NCBI GenBank assembly: GCA_035276685.1
Contig: DATELK010000233.1
Coordinates: 1-19,031, forward strand
Direction: 5' to 3'
Length of the DNA stretch: 19,031 bases
Source of the DNA: JACVRN01 sp035276685
GTDB lineage: Bacteria > Acidobacteriota > Blastocatellia > Pyrinomonadales > Pyrinomonadaceae
Each line of letters begins with the position of its first letter. Position 1 is the first letter of the stretch. The translations under genes and the position numbers were made by a program. Under the pieces are notes generated by a model. That model worked only from the letters and a program-made list of their open reading frames with translations. It was not told the origin of the DNA and searched no databases. This document shows positions 6,333 through 14,082 of the stretch, one piece after another.

Positions 6333-8810
6333 ATGGCTGACATACAGGGGGACATTCAGAAACAGGAAGGCGAGAGCCCTTTGCAGACCCAGGCCGTGCC
6401 TTTCGAGATAGCCGTGCTGCCCTTGCAGAACACGACGCTCTTTCCTGAGACGGTCGTGCCGCTGGCCGTGGGCCGCACGCGCTCAATCGCGGCGGTCGAA
6501 TCGGCGCTCGCCACGGAAGAGAAGCTGCTGGCCTGCATCAGCGCCCGCAGCGAGAACGAGATGGCAGCCGAAGCGCGCCCCGACGACCTGTACAAAGTAG
6601 GCACGCTCGTCATGATTAAGCGCATGATGCGAACGGACGACGTGCTGAACCTGATTGTGCAGGGCACGGAGAGAGTGCGCGTCGTTGAATGGCTACAGGA
6701 AGAGCCTTACCTGCGCGCCCGCGTGGAGATTCTGCCGGAAGTGAGAACTGAGGACGCAGACCAGGTCGAAGCCCTGAGGCGCAACGTGCAGGGACTGATT
6801 CAGCAGGCTCTGGCGATGATGCCGCAGATTCCGCCCGAAGTCCGCTCAATTGTGCTCGGCGCAAACGACGCCGTGCGCCTCGCATACTTCCTGGGCTCGC
6901 TTCTAACCCTGGGCGTAGAGCAGGAGCAGAAGATGCTCGAAGCCGACACGGCCGACGAGCTTCTGCAACTCGCGCACAGCTATCTCGCGCACGAGATAGA
7001 GATAATGCAGATACGCTCGCGCATACAGAGCGAGGCGCAGACCGAGATGAACAAGGCGCAGCGCGACTACATACTGCGCCAGCAGATGAAGGCCATACAG
7101 AAGGAGCTTGGCGACGACGAGGGCGGCGAGCAGGCCGAAGCCGCTATGATGAGAGAGAGGCTCGAAGCGGCAGACCTTCCCGAAGACGTGCGCAAGGAGG
7201 CCGAGCGAGAGCTGAAGCGCATGGAGAAGCTGCCGCAGGCCGCTCCCGATTATCACGTCATACGCACTTATCTGGAATACATACTTGAGCTGCCGTGGAA
7301 AAAGTCCAGCGAGGACAAGCTGGATTTAGTCGAAGCGCGTCGCGTGTTGGACGAAGACCACTACGGGCTAGAAGATATAAAGGAGCGCATACTTGAATTC
7401 TTAGCCGTCATCAAGCTGAGGCCCGATGCCAAGAGCCCCATCCTCTGTTTCGTGGGCCCGCCGGGCGTGGGCAAGACGAGTCTTGGACGCTCGATTGCCC
7501 GCGCCTTGGGCCGTCAATTCGAGCGCCTCTCTTTGGGAGGCGTGCGCGACGAGGCGGAGCTTCGCGGCCACCGCAGAACTTACATAGGCGCAATGCCGGG
7601 CCGCATCATTCAATCCATACGGCGCTCCGGCGTCAATAATCCCGTCATGATGCTGGACGAGATAGACAAGCTCGGCGCGGATTATCGCGGAGACCCGGCC
7701 GCCGCGCTCCTTGAAATCCTTGACCCGCAGCAGAACTCCACGTTCCGCGACCACTACATAGATTTGCCGTTCGACCTCTCGAAGGTCTTCTTCATAGCGA
7801 CGGCCAACCAGCTTGGGCCTATTCCGCCTCCGCTGCGTGACCGCATGGAGGTGATTGGGCTCGCGGGCTACTCAGACCAGGAGAAGCTGCACATCGCGCG
7901 CCAGTACCTTGTGCCGCGTCAGGTGACGGAGAACGGTCTCAAGCCTGAGCAGTTCGACATCACGGACGGCGCGATTCAGCTCATCGCCGCTCGCTACACG
8001 CGCGAGGCCGGTGTGCGACAGCTTGAGCGCACCATAGGCAGCGTCGTCCGCAAAGCCGCGCTCAAAGTCGCCAAGGGCGAGGCCGAGCACATCACGGTCG
8101 AAGAGGGAGACATCAAAGGCTACCTTGGCGCGCCGCGCTTTTATCCTGAAGAGGCGCGTAAAGAGTTGCCCACGGGTGTCTCGACGGGCATGGCATGGAC
8201 TGAGATGGGCGGCGAAGTGCTTTTCATAGAAGCGACGCTTTTGCCCGGCGGCTCGGGCCTGACTCTGACGGGGCAGCTTGGCGAAGTGATGCAGGAGTCT
8301 GCACGCGCCGCGCGCAGCTACCTCTGGTCGCACGCGCAGGAGTTCGGCATAGACCCGGAGATGTTCAAGGGCTACGGCGTGCACCTGCACGTTCCTGCGG
8401 GCGCGATTCCGAAGGACGGCCCGTCGGCAGGCGTCACCATCACGGCCGCGCTCGCCTCGCTTTACACTGGCCGAAGAGTGAGGCCCGACACTGCCATGAC
8501 CGGCGAGATAACACTGTCAGGTCTGGTCTTTCCCGTGGGCGGAATTAAAGAGAAGGTATTGGCCGCGCACCGCGCAGGCATACGACGCATCATCCTGCCC
8601 GCGCGCAACGAAGCAGACCTAGAAGACATCCCCGAAGACGTGCGCAAGCAGCTCGAAGTCGTCACAGTCTCTCGCATAGGCGAAGTCGTAGACGCCGCGC
8701 TCGAAACCATCGTCGCCGCGCCTCCGCCCGCGCCGCCATCTTCAACCGAACAATCCCGCGACGGCTCCCGCGCCACCGAGCCAGAGCCCTTGAGGGTAAA
8801 GGGCGCTTGA
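6333..8810 (+). CDS. lon: ATP-dependent Lon protease
   Basis: 825 residues, a normal Lon length. It is a cytoplasmic AAA+ serine protease that degrades damaged and regulatory proteins. Residues about 20-220 are the LAN substrate-binding domain (FEIAVLPLQNTTLFPETVVPL), then a helical linker (QRDYILRQQMKAIQKELGDD). The AAA+ module has P-loop GPPGVGKT at 375-382 and the Walker B motif MMLDEIDKLG. The C-terminal protease domain carries the Ser-Lys dyad Ser698 (KDGPSAGVT) and Lys741 (GGIKEKVLAAHRAG). A Pro/Ser/Glu-rich tail of about 30 residues follows the usual end. ATG 6333 is preferred because a GTG 63 nt upstream would translate the hairpin repeat, and MADIQGD is a plausible N-terminus. The Shine-Dalgarno is weak (GGAA then six Ts). 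Many isoleucines use ATA. Confidence 0.97.
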   Translation: MADIQGDIQKQEGESPLQTQAVPFEIAVLPLQNTTLFPETVVPLAVGRTRSIAAVESALATEEKLLACISARSENEMAAEARPDDLYKVGTLVMIKRMMRTDDVLNLIVQGTERVRVVEWLQEEPYLRARVEILPEVRTEDADQVEALRRNVQGLIQQALAMMPQIPPEVRSIVLGANDAVRLAYFLGSLLTLGVEQEQKMLEADTADELLQLAHSYLAHEIEIMQIRSRIQSEAQTEMNKAQRDYILRQQMKAIQKELGDDEGGEQAEAAMMRERLEAADLPEDVRKEAERELKRMEKLPQAAPDYHVIRTYLEYILELPWKKSSEDKLDLVEARRVLDEDHYGLEDIKERILEFLAVIKLRPDAKSPILCFVGPPGVGKTSLGRSIARALGRQFERLSLGGVRDEAELRGHRRTYIGAMPGRIIQSIRRSGVNNPVMMLDEIDKLGADYRGDPAAALLEILDPQQNSTFRDHYIDLPFDLSKVFFIATANQLGPIPPPLRDRMEVIGLAGYSDQEKLHIARQYLVPRQVTENGLKPEQFDITDGAIQLIAARYTREAGVRQLERTIGSVVRKAALKVAKGEAEHITVEEGDIKGYLGAPRFYPEEARKELPTGVSTGMAWTEMGGEVLFIEATLLPGGSGLTLTGQLGEVMQESARAARSYLWSHAQEFGIDPEMFKGYGVHLHVPAGAIPKDGPSAGVTITAALASLYTGRRVRPDTAMTGEITLSGLVFPVGGIKEKVLAAHRAGIRRIILPARNEADLEDIPEDVRKQLEVVTVSRIGEVVDAALETIVAAPPPAPPSSTEQSRDGSRATEPEPLRVKGA

Positions 8811-8831
8811 GAACGAGAAAGGGAGATTAGG

Positions 8832-9143
8832 ATGAGCAGTAGTAAAAAAGAGCAGCGCAAGGTGGGAAGTAAGCGTAAGCCAAGGGGGCAGCAGACGGGT
8901 TTTGTAGGGAACCCTGACCAGAACCGCGAAGAGATGAAGAATACTCCCGCCCTGCGCGGACGCCGCAAAGTAGCCACCAAGATGTTCGACGACGAGTCGT
9001 CGCAGCAGGTGGGAACAGACGCGGCCAAACCGCGCAGCAACCAGCCCTCGCTTCCCGCGGCCATGCCGACAGGCACCAAGCTCGGCGAAAGCAACGACGA
9101 AAGAGCCTTCAAGGCAAGGCAGAAGGCAAAAGGGAAGAAGTAA
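8832..9143 (+). CDS. Small basic, Lys/Arg/Gln-rich hypothetical protein
   Basis: 103 residues, very hydrophilic, with no Cys and no hydrophobic segment. The N-terminal third is strongly basic (SSSKKEQRKVGSKRKPRG), the middle has NPDQNREEMKNTPALRGRRK, and the C-terminus ends KARQKAKGKK. No domain is recognised. The composition suggests a largely disordered, nucleic-acid-binding or ribosome-associated protein, but this is only composition. ATG 8832 has GGGAG at 8821-8825 and lies 21 nt after the lon stop with no hairpin between, so it is probably cotranscribed with lon. Codon use, including GCG/CGC-rich codons, resembles its neighbours, supporting a real gene. Hairpin E5 follows its stop. Confidence 0.7.
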   Translation: MSSSKKEQRKVGSKRKPRGQQTGFVGNPDQNREEMKNTPALRGRRKVATKMFDDESSQQVGTDAAKPRSNQPSLPAAMPTGTKLGESNDERAFKARQKAKGKK

Positions 9144-9147
9144 AATG

Positions 9148-9215
9148 CAGAAGGCAGAGTGCAGAATGATGAATTAAAGAAGGTCTTCATTCATCATTCT
9201 GCACTCTGCCTTCTG
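9148..9215. repeat. Heptad-arm hairpin E5, perfect 27-bp inverted repeat
   Basis: Arms 9148-9174 and 9189-9215 are exact complements over 27 nt with a 14-nt loop. Words are GCAGAAG, GCAGAGT, GCAGAAT, GATGAAT. It fills the gap between the convergent stops of the small basic protein (+) and the zinc-ribbon CBS protein (-), starting about 4 nt after one and ending 8 nt before the other. Confidence 0.93.
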
Positions 9216-9223
9216 ACTTGTTC

Positions 9224-9739
9224 TTACCAGTCTTCCTGTGCGATGTATTTCAGGACGTGGCGTATGGAGATTAGTCTGTAGCTTCCGTCTGCGGTCTCTA
9301 CGGGCACGTTGCGGTAGCGACCGACAGCCATCTTGTTGAGCGCCGAGGCAATCGAATCCGTCTCTTTGAGCACGTCAGGATGAGAGGTCATCAGCTCGCT
9401 AATCGGAGTGTCAATCTTGACGGCTTCGCCTCCGGCGAGCTTGCGAAGCACGTCGTGCTCCGTGAAGATGCCTGAGAGCTTGCCGGAGTCAACCACCAGC
9501 GCGCAGCTCGTAGCACCTTCCTTCATGCGCCTGACGACCTCTCTCGCGGGCGTGTCGGAGCCGACCCGCAGGGCGGGCGCATCTTCCAGCAGCCCGCGCA
9601 GGTCGTCTTCCATCACGGAGCGCACCAGCCCCGCTGTCGCCTCCGACCTCGGCACGTCCAAATCGCGCAGAGGCTTCATGCAGTTCTCGCACCTGTCCAT
9701 TCCCTCTATGTTATCGTGACCACAGTCAGGACAAAGCAT
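9224..9739 (-). CDS. Zinc-ribbon plus CBS-pair protein
   Basis: 171 residues. A compact N-terminal zinc ribbon has Cys3, Cys6, Cys17 and Cys20 (CPDCGHDN...CENC). Two CBS motifs follow: about residues 50-105 (ALRVGSDTPAREVVRRMKEG, KLSGIFTEHDVLRKLAGG) and 112-168 (PISELMTSHPDVLKETDSIASALNKM, YRNVPVETADGSYRLISIRHVLKYI). The CBS pair is expected to bind an adenine nucleotide; the ribbon may mediate protein or nucleic-acid contact. The start at 9739 has GGAG 8 nt upstream. It lies downstream of korB on the same strand, beyond hairpin E6. Its CBS pair resembles the protein at 14.2-14.7 kb on the other side of the kor genes (shared GIFTE-D/H-L and YRN-x-P segments), suggesting related regulators. 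Confidence 0.88.
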   Translation of the reverse strand: MLCPDCGHDNIEGMDRCENCMKPLRDLDVPRSEATAGLVRSVMEDDLRGLLEDAPALRVGSDTPAREVVRRMKEGATSCALVVDSGKLSGIFTEHDVLRKLAGGEAVKIDTPISELMTSHPDVLKETDSIASALNKMAVGRYRNVPVETADGSYRLISIRHVLKYIAQEDW

Positions 9740-9766
9740 TTCAGTCGCTCCGCTCCTTTCAGGACT

Positions 9767-9836
9767 CAGAATTCAGGACTCAGGAGTCAGAATAAAGACA
9801 ATCGCTTTTATTCTGACTCCTGAGTCCTGAATTCTG
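9767..9836. repeat. Heptad-arm hairpin E6, perfect 30-bp inverted repeat
   Basis: Arms 9767-9796 and 9807-9836 are exact complements over 30 nt with a 10-nt loop. It is the same family as E1 and E2, with three core words (GAATTCA, GGACTCA, GGAGTCA). Partial copies flank it on both sides. It sits between korB and the zinc-ribbon CBS gene on the - strand. Confidence 0.94.
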
Positions 9837-9846
9837 ACTACTGTTT

Positions 9847-10980
9847 TTATTCTACCGTCCAGGTGTCGCCGCTATGAATCAGCTTCTCAAGGCTTCCCAT
9901 GCCCTGCTTGCTTATGGCGGCTTCAATCTGGTCTGTCATCATGTCTTCGTAGGTGGCGCGCTCGACCGCTCGGAAGATGCCGACGGGCTGCGGGAACTCC
10001 GCGCCCTCGTGATACTCCATGCGGGCGAGCATGAAAGCCACGGACGGGTCTGTCAGGTGTATGTCATGCACCAGCAGGTCGTTCTCCGTGATGCCGTTCT
10101 CGCCCAAGGTGACTACCTCCGGGTGAGCGCCGTTCATGCGTATGCCCTTGTTCCGCTCCTTGCCGAAGACCATGGGCTTGCCGTGCTCAAGATAGAGCAC
10201 GCGGTCTTGCCTGACGCTCCTGTCCGTGAAGCCCTCGAACGCGCCGTCGTTGAAGATGTTGCAGTTCTGATAGACCTCCAAAAACGAGACGCCCTTGTGC
10301 TTGGCCGCCGCGTCCACCATGGAGCCTAGGTGCTTCACGTCTATGTCAATCGAGCGCGCGACGAACGTTGCCTCCGAAGCTATGGCCACGGACAGAGGGT
10401 TCAGCGGATAGTCAATCACGCCCATGGGCGTAGACTTGGTCTTCTTGCCAAGCTCTGATGTAGGGCTGTACTGCCCCTTCGTCAATCCGTATATGCGGTT
10501 GTTGAAGAGTATGATGTTCAGGTCAAGGTTGCGTCGTATGGCGTGCATGAAATGGTTGCCGCCGATTGAAAGCGCGTCGCCGTCACCCGTCACGACCCAC
10601 ACGCTCAAGTCCGGGTTGGCGCTCTTGATGCCTGTGGCAACCGCAGGCGCGCGACCGTGTATGGAGTGAAAGCCGTAGGTGTTCATGTAGTAAGGAAAGC
10701 GGCTTGAGCAGCCTATGCCCGAGACGAAGACCATCTTCTCGCGCTTGATGCCAAGCTCGGGCATGACCTTCTGCACGTTATTCAGTATGGCGTAGTCGCC
10801 GCAGCCCGGACACCACCTGACCTCCTGGCCCGAGATGAAGTCCTGGCGCGTCAGCTTCACCGCTGGCGGAGCCGTCTCGCCCGCCGCCATAGAGCCCGCG
10901 TAAGGCTCGCCCGACGCGGCAGCCTCCGCGTTATCCTTATGCCCGTTACCGTTTGTTCCGTTGCTTTTGGTTTCCATCAT
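9847..10980 (-). CDS. korB: 2-oxoglutarate (2-oxoacid):ferredoxin oxidoreductase, beta subunit
   Basis: 377 residues. With the alpha/gamma subunit it decarboxylates 2-oxoglutarate to succinyl-CoA with ferredoxin reduction, or runs in reverse. The TPP-binding region is GDGDALSIGGNHFMHA (132-147) and NNRIYGLTKGQYSPTS (160-175). Cys57 and Cys60 (WCPGCGDY), Cys91 (GIGCSSR) and Cys240 (YQNCNIF) are the expected ligands of the proximal [4Fe-4S] cluster. The first about 40 residues are a hydrophilic Asn/Gly/Ala-rich extension. The start at 10980 has AGAGGA a few nt upstream. It lies 14 nt after the secreted-protein gene, so it is in the korA operon. No separate polyferredoxin (delta) subunit is seen, as in two-subunit KorAB enzymes. 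Substrate choice of 2-oxoglutarate over another 2-oxoacid is from overall resemblance. Confidence 0.94.
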   Translation of the reverse strand: MMETKSNGTNGNGHKDNAEAAASGEPYAGSMAAGETAPPAVKLTRQDFISGQEVRWCPGCGDYAILNNVQKVMPELGIKREKMVFVSGIGCSSRFPYYMNTYGFHSIHGRAPAVATGIKSANPDLSVWVVTGDGDALSIGGNHFMHAIRRNLDLNIILFNNRIYGLTKGQYSPTSELGKKTKSTPMGVIDYPLNPLSVAIASEATFVARSIDIDVKHLGSMVDAAAKHKGVSFLEVYQNCNIFNDGAFEGFTDRSVRQDRVLYLEHGKPMVFGKERNKGIRMNGAHPEVVTLGENGITENDLLVHDIHLTDPSVAFMLARMEYHEGAEFPQPVGIFRAVERATYEDMMTDQIEAAISKQGMGSLEKLIHSGDTWTVE

Positions 10981-10994
10981 TATTCCTCTAAATT

Positions 10995-11525
10995 CTATTT
11001 AGCCGCGCAGTCCTCGATTTCAAACTCAGCGCCGTTGGAGAGTGCCTTCTCGGCCTTCCTGTCCGCGACGTAGTAAGACAGGCTGGTGGCGATTTTGTAA
11101 CGGCCCGCCTCCTTGAAGAAGGAGGTCGCGCCGAAGCCGTAATTGGTCGAGGCGGAGTATCTATCACCCGGCTCAAGCACTATCCAGCCGCCTTCCGTTT
11201 GGTCGCCACCGCCGCAGCCAACTTCAGCGCCGCCGCGCGCCTGTCCAGCCTTGAAGTAACTAAACGCCCTCCACAAATCCGACCTGAGGACTTTCAACTG
11301 CCGCTCGCCCGTATTGGTCAACTCCAGAGAAAGCGTCAATGAAGAGCCCGAGCACACGCTCGCCTCATACGCGCTCAGCTTTAACTCCAAATCCGCATCG
11401 TTCTGTCTCTCTTCCTGAGAGCCCGTTTGAGCATAAGCTGTGAGCAGCATGACGCAGCAACAGGCCAGAGCCATAGCGGCTCGCCGCCCCGCCCTCCTGA
11501 ATGAACCGCCGCCGCCGCTATGCAT
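10995..11525 (-). CDS. Predicted secreted protein of unknown function
   Basis: 176 residues from ATG 11525; a TTG at 11540 would add five. Residues 1-32 look like a signal peptide: RRAGRR, then a hydrophobic ALACCCVMLLTAYA ending in A-x-A before Gln33. No lipobox is evident at the cleavage point. The mature part appears beta-rich (LELKLSAYEASVCSGSSL, LSLELTNTGERQLKVLRS, EPGDRYSAS, AGRYKIATSLSYYV) and is reminiscent of immunoglobulin-like or BsuPI-type folds. Three Cys remain in the mature protein, two of which could form a disulphide. I do not recognise a family. It sits between a nucleotidyltransferase-fold gene and korB, apparently in one operon, although an exported protein has no obvious part in a cytoplasmic oxidoreductase. 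The start has only a weak Shine-Dalgarno. Confidence 0.75.
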   Translation of the reverse strand: MHSGGGGSFRRAGRRAAMALACCCVMLLTAYAQTGSQEERQNDADLELKLSAYEASVCSGSSLTLSLELTNTGERQLKVLRSDLWRAFSYFKAGQARGGAEVGCGGGDQTEGGWIVLEPGDRYSASTNYGFGATSFFKEAGRYKIATSLSYYVADRKAEKALSNGAEFEIEDCAAK

Positions 11526-11575
11526 ACACTCGTCGCTCAAGCTTACAAGTACTCTTAAGCCTTACGGCTTTGACC

Positions 11576-12205
11576 TCACGAATCCCGCCGCGCCTGCTCG
11601 ACTGCGAGCCAGAGCTTCAGATATTGCTCCCGCACGTAGGGGTCGAGGCGCTCCGAGAAATCACGTGTGAGACGGCGTGCCTTGATTAGTTCCTGCACGT
11701 CCGCCAAGTCCTTCAGACGGTCTGAGGCGGTCATGCCCGAAGCCAGCTTCAACTCAACCAGCTTTTCAAGCGTAACAATCCGCACGCCGTCCATCTCAAC
11801 GGAAGCTTCAGCCGGGATGGGAAAGCTGACGGGCTTGGGCCGCCCATCGCCCGGATACTCTCCCGTCATAATCACCTCTATGCTGACGCCTTCGGGCGCG
11901 GAGCGCAGCCTCTTCTTTGCGCCGGGAAATGCCGGGACATATCCGAGACCGATTAGCTCGCTATGAAACTTTTCCAATCCTTCCGGCGTCAGCACCAGGT
12001 CAATGTCTTCCGTAAAGCGCGGGTAACCGTAGGCCATCAGAGCGACCGCCCCTATGACCATGTAGTCAATGCCGTGCGCTTTCATGTCGGCGCAGAGACG
12101 GGAGAGCGCGTCGTTCAGTTGCCCCTGTCCCATGAAGTAACGCAATCCTTCCGCGTAGACTTCCTGAATTGTCCGGCGCTCGACATGTTCAGAAGACGCT
12201 CTCAT
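11576..12205 (-). CDS. Nucleotidyltransferase-fold protein (AbiEii/DUF6036-like)
   Basis: 209 residues. The core IDYMVIGAVALMAYGYPRFTEDIDLVL (positions 46-72, with G52, Asp67 and Asp69) is the small nucleotidyltransferase signature: a G-x-A-L helix, then R-x-T-x-D-I-D. A third carboxylate could be Glu110 in SIEVI. The C-terminal LEKLVELKLASG...RLKDLADVQELI segment is typical of this group. Related proteins include toxins of nucleotidyltransferase/antitoxin pairs and free-standing proteins of unknown role. No antitoxin or HEPN partner is next to it. Its ATG shares one base with the korA stop (TAATG at 12203-12207), implying translational coupling; GGAAGAG upstream within korA can serve as ribosome-binding site. 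Its link to KOR chemistry is unknown. Confidence 0.87.
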   Translation of the reverse strand: MRASSEHVERRTIQEVYAEGLRYFMGQGQLNDALSRLCADMKAHGIDYMVIGAVALMAYGYPRFTEDIDLVLTPEGLEKFHSELIGLGYVPAFPGAKKRLRSAPEGVSIEVIMTGEYPGDGRPKPVSFPIPAEASVEMDGVRIVTLEKLVELKLASGMTASDRLKDLADVQELIKARRLTRDFSERLDPYVREQYLKLWLAVEQARRDS

Positions 12206-14067
12206 TACAAATACTCTTCCACCTTGCGCATGATTTCGCGTATCTGGAAGGGACGGCCCTTGACCTTCGAGAAGGGGATGGCGTCCACCAGATACTTTGC
12301 GCGAATCATTGTGCAGAGCTGCCCGAGGTTCATCTCGGGGATGATTACCGTCTCAAAGCTGCTGAGCACCTCGCCAAGGTTCTTCGGGAAGGGGTTAAGG
12401 TGCCTGAGATGGGCGCTCGACACTGACTTGCCTTCGCGCTGTAGCTTCTCAACGGCGGACGTGATGGAGCCGTAGGTCGAGCCCCAGCCGAGCAGTAGAA
12501 TCTTGCCCGTCTTTTCACCGAAGACTTCCACGGGCGGGATATCATTCGCCGCGCGGTCAACCTTCTCCTGCCTGAGCTTGACCATGAAGTGATGGTTCTC
12601 GGGGTCGTAGTTGACGTTGCCCGTCAGGTGCTGCTTCTCTATGCCGCCGATGCGATGCTCAAGGCCGGGCGTGCCGGGAATGGCGTAGGGGCGCGCCAGC
12701 GTCTCTTCGTCACGCGCGTAGGGCATGAAGCCTTCCGGGTTCGACGCAAACTTAATCTCAATCTTCGGCAGCTCATCAATGGCCGGAATCTTCCACGGCT
12801 CCGCGCCGTTCGCCAGATAGCCGTCCGAGAGATAGAAGACGGGCGTCATGTATTTGAAGGCGAGACGGACGGCTTCCAGAGCCATGTGGAAACAGTCTGC
12901 GGGCGTCGAAGGCGCTACGACAATCGCAGGGCACTCGCCGTTTCGTCCCCAGACGGCTTGAAAGAGGTCTGCCTGCTCGGTCTTCGTAGGCAGTCCCGTT
13001 GAAGGGCCGCCGCGCTGAACGTTGATTATCACGAGCGGCAGCTCCGTCATCACCGCGAGCCCTATCGCCTCCTGCTTGAGAGCCACGCCCGGCCCGGATG
13101 TTCCGGTCAGTCCAATGTGTCCCGTGAAGCTCGCGCCGATGGCGGCGCAGACAGCCGCTATCTCATCTTCGGCCTGAAATGTCCTGACGCCGAAATTTTT
13201 GTGGCGCGCTAGCTCGTGCAGAATGTCCGAGGCAGGCGTAATCGGGTACGAGCCGTAGAAGAGGGGCCTGCCCGAAAGATGAGAGGCCGCGACGAAGCCT
13301 ATGGCGGTGGCCTCGTTGCCTGTAATCTTGCGGTACTTGCCCGGAGTAATCTGCGCCTTGCGCACGGTGTAGTGCGTGGTGAAGACTTCCGTCGTGTCCG
13401 CGAAGTTGTAGCCCGTGCGAAGCGCAATCTCGTTGGCCTTCTGCACCTCAGGGTTCTTAGAGAACTTAGCGTTAATCCAGTTGAGCGTGGGCTCCATGGG
13501 ACGGTCGTAGAGCCAGTAGAGCACGCCTAGCGCGAAGAAGTTCTTGCACCTGTCCATCTCCTTGCGCGAGAGCTTCACCTGCTCCTTGAGCGCGTTCATG
13601 TTGAGCGTCGTGATGGGCAGCTTGTGAACGCGATAGCCTTTGAGCGTGCCGTCTTCGAGCGGGTTCGATTTATAAGCGGCCTTGTCCAGATTGTCTTTCG
13701 TGAACTCGTCCGTGTTGATAATCAAGGTGCCGCCCTCTTCCAAGTCCGGCAGGTTCACCTTCAGCGCCGCAGGGTTCATGGCTACAAGCACGTTCGGCTG
13801 GTCGCCGGGCGTTCTGATGTCCTGGCTTGAGAAGTTCAACTGGAAGCCCGAGACGCCGGGAAGACTTCCGGCGGGGGCGCGAATCTCGGCCGGGAAGTCC
13901 GGCAGCGTCGAGATGTCGTTGCCGACGACGGCCGAAGTGTTAGTGAACTGCGTTCCCGTCAACTGCATGCCGTCGCCGGAGTCACCGGCAAAGCGTATCG
14001 TGACGGTCTCTACCTCTTCAAAATTTTTCTCCGCTTGCTCAGGAGGGTTCTCTATGACGGTACTCAT
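12205..14067 (-). CDS. korA: 2-oxoglutarate (2-oxoacid):ferredoxin oxidoreductase, fused gamma/alpha subunit
   Basis: 620 residues. The gamma domain (about 20-200) opens with TIRFAGDSGDGMQLTG (FAGDSGDG at 26-33) and GVSGFQLNFSSQDIRTPGD; it helps bind CoA. The alpha domain (about 240-470) has YPITPASDIL (Tyr274-Pro278 region), FQAEDEIAAVCAAIGASF, GTSGPGVALKQEA and RGGPSTGLPTKTEQADL. The C-terminal transketolase-like domain II includes ILLLGWGSTYGS and HLRHLNPFP. With KorB it makes the alpha/beta-type OFOR. AAAGGA lies about 7 nt before the ATG at 14065-14067. Hairpin E7 separates it from the upstream CBS gene. It overlaps the nucleotidyltransferase gene by one base, so korA and korB are split by two unrelated genes instead of being adjacent. 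Confidence 0.95.
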   Translation of the reverse strand: MSTVIENPPEQAEKNFEEVETVTIRFAGDSGDGMQLTGTQFTNTSAVVGNDISTLPDFPAEIRAPAGSLPGVSGFQLNFSSQDIRTPGDQPNVLVAMNPAALKVNLPDLEEGGTLIINTDEFTKDNLDKAAYKSNPLEDGTLKGYRVHKLPITTLNMNALKEQVKLSRKEMDRCKNFFALGVLYWLYDRPMEPTLNWINAKFSKNPEVQKANEIALRTGYNFADTTEVFTTHYTVRKAQITPGKYRKITGNEATAIGFVAASHLSGRPLFYGSYPITPASDILHELARHKNFGVRTFQAEDEIAAVCAAIGASFTGHIGLTGTSGPGVALKQEAIGLAVMTELPLVIINVQRGGPSTGLPTKTEQADLFQAVWGRNGECPAIVVAPSTPADCFHMALEAVRLAFKYMTPVFYLSDGYLANGAEPWKIPAIDELPKIEIKFASNPEGFMPYARDEETLARPYAIPGTPGLEHRIGGIEKQHLTGNVNYDPENHHFMVKLRQEKVDRAANDIPPVEVFGEKTGKILLLGWGSTYGSITSAVEKLQREGKSVSSAHLRHLNPFPKNLGEVLSSFETVIIPEMNLGQLCTMIRAKYLVDAIPFSKVKGRPFQIREIMRKVEEYL

Positions 14068-14082
14068 AAGATTCCTTTAACG

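Noticed and set aside
9148..9836. Miniature transposons (MITEs) or insertion-sequence remnants
   Set aside because: No transposase, no constant terminal sequence across the elements and no target-site duplication could be seen. The 7-nt internal periodicity is not explained by a MITE.
11576..12205. Toxin-antitoxin pair involving the nucleotidyltransferase gene
   Set aside because: No HEPN, AbiEi or other antitoxin-like gene is adjacent; the neighbours are korA and a secreted protein.
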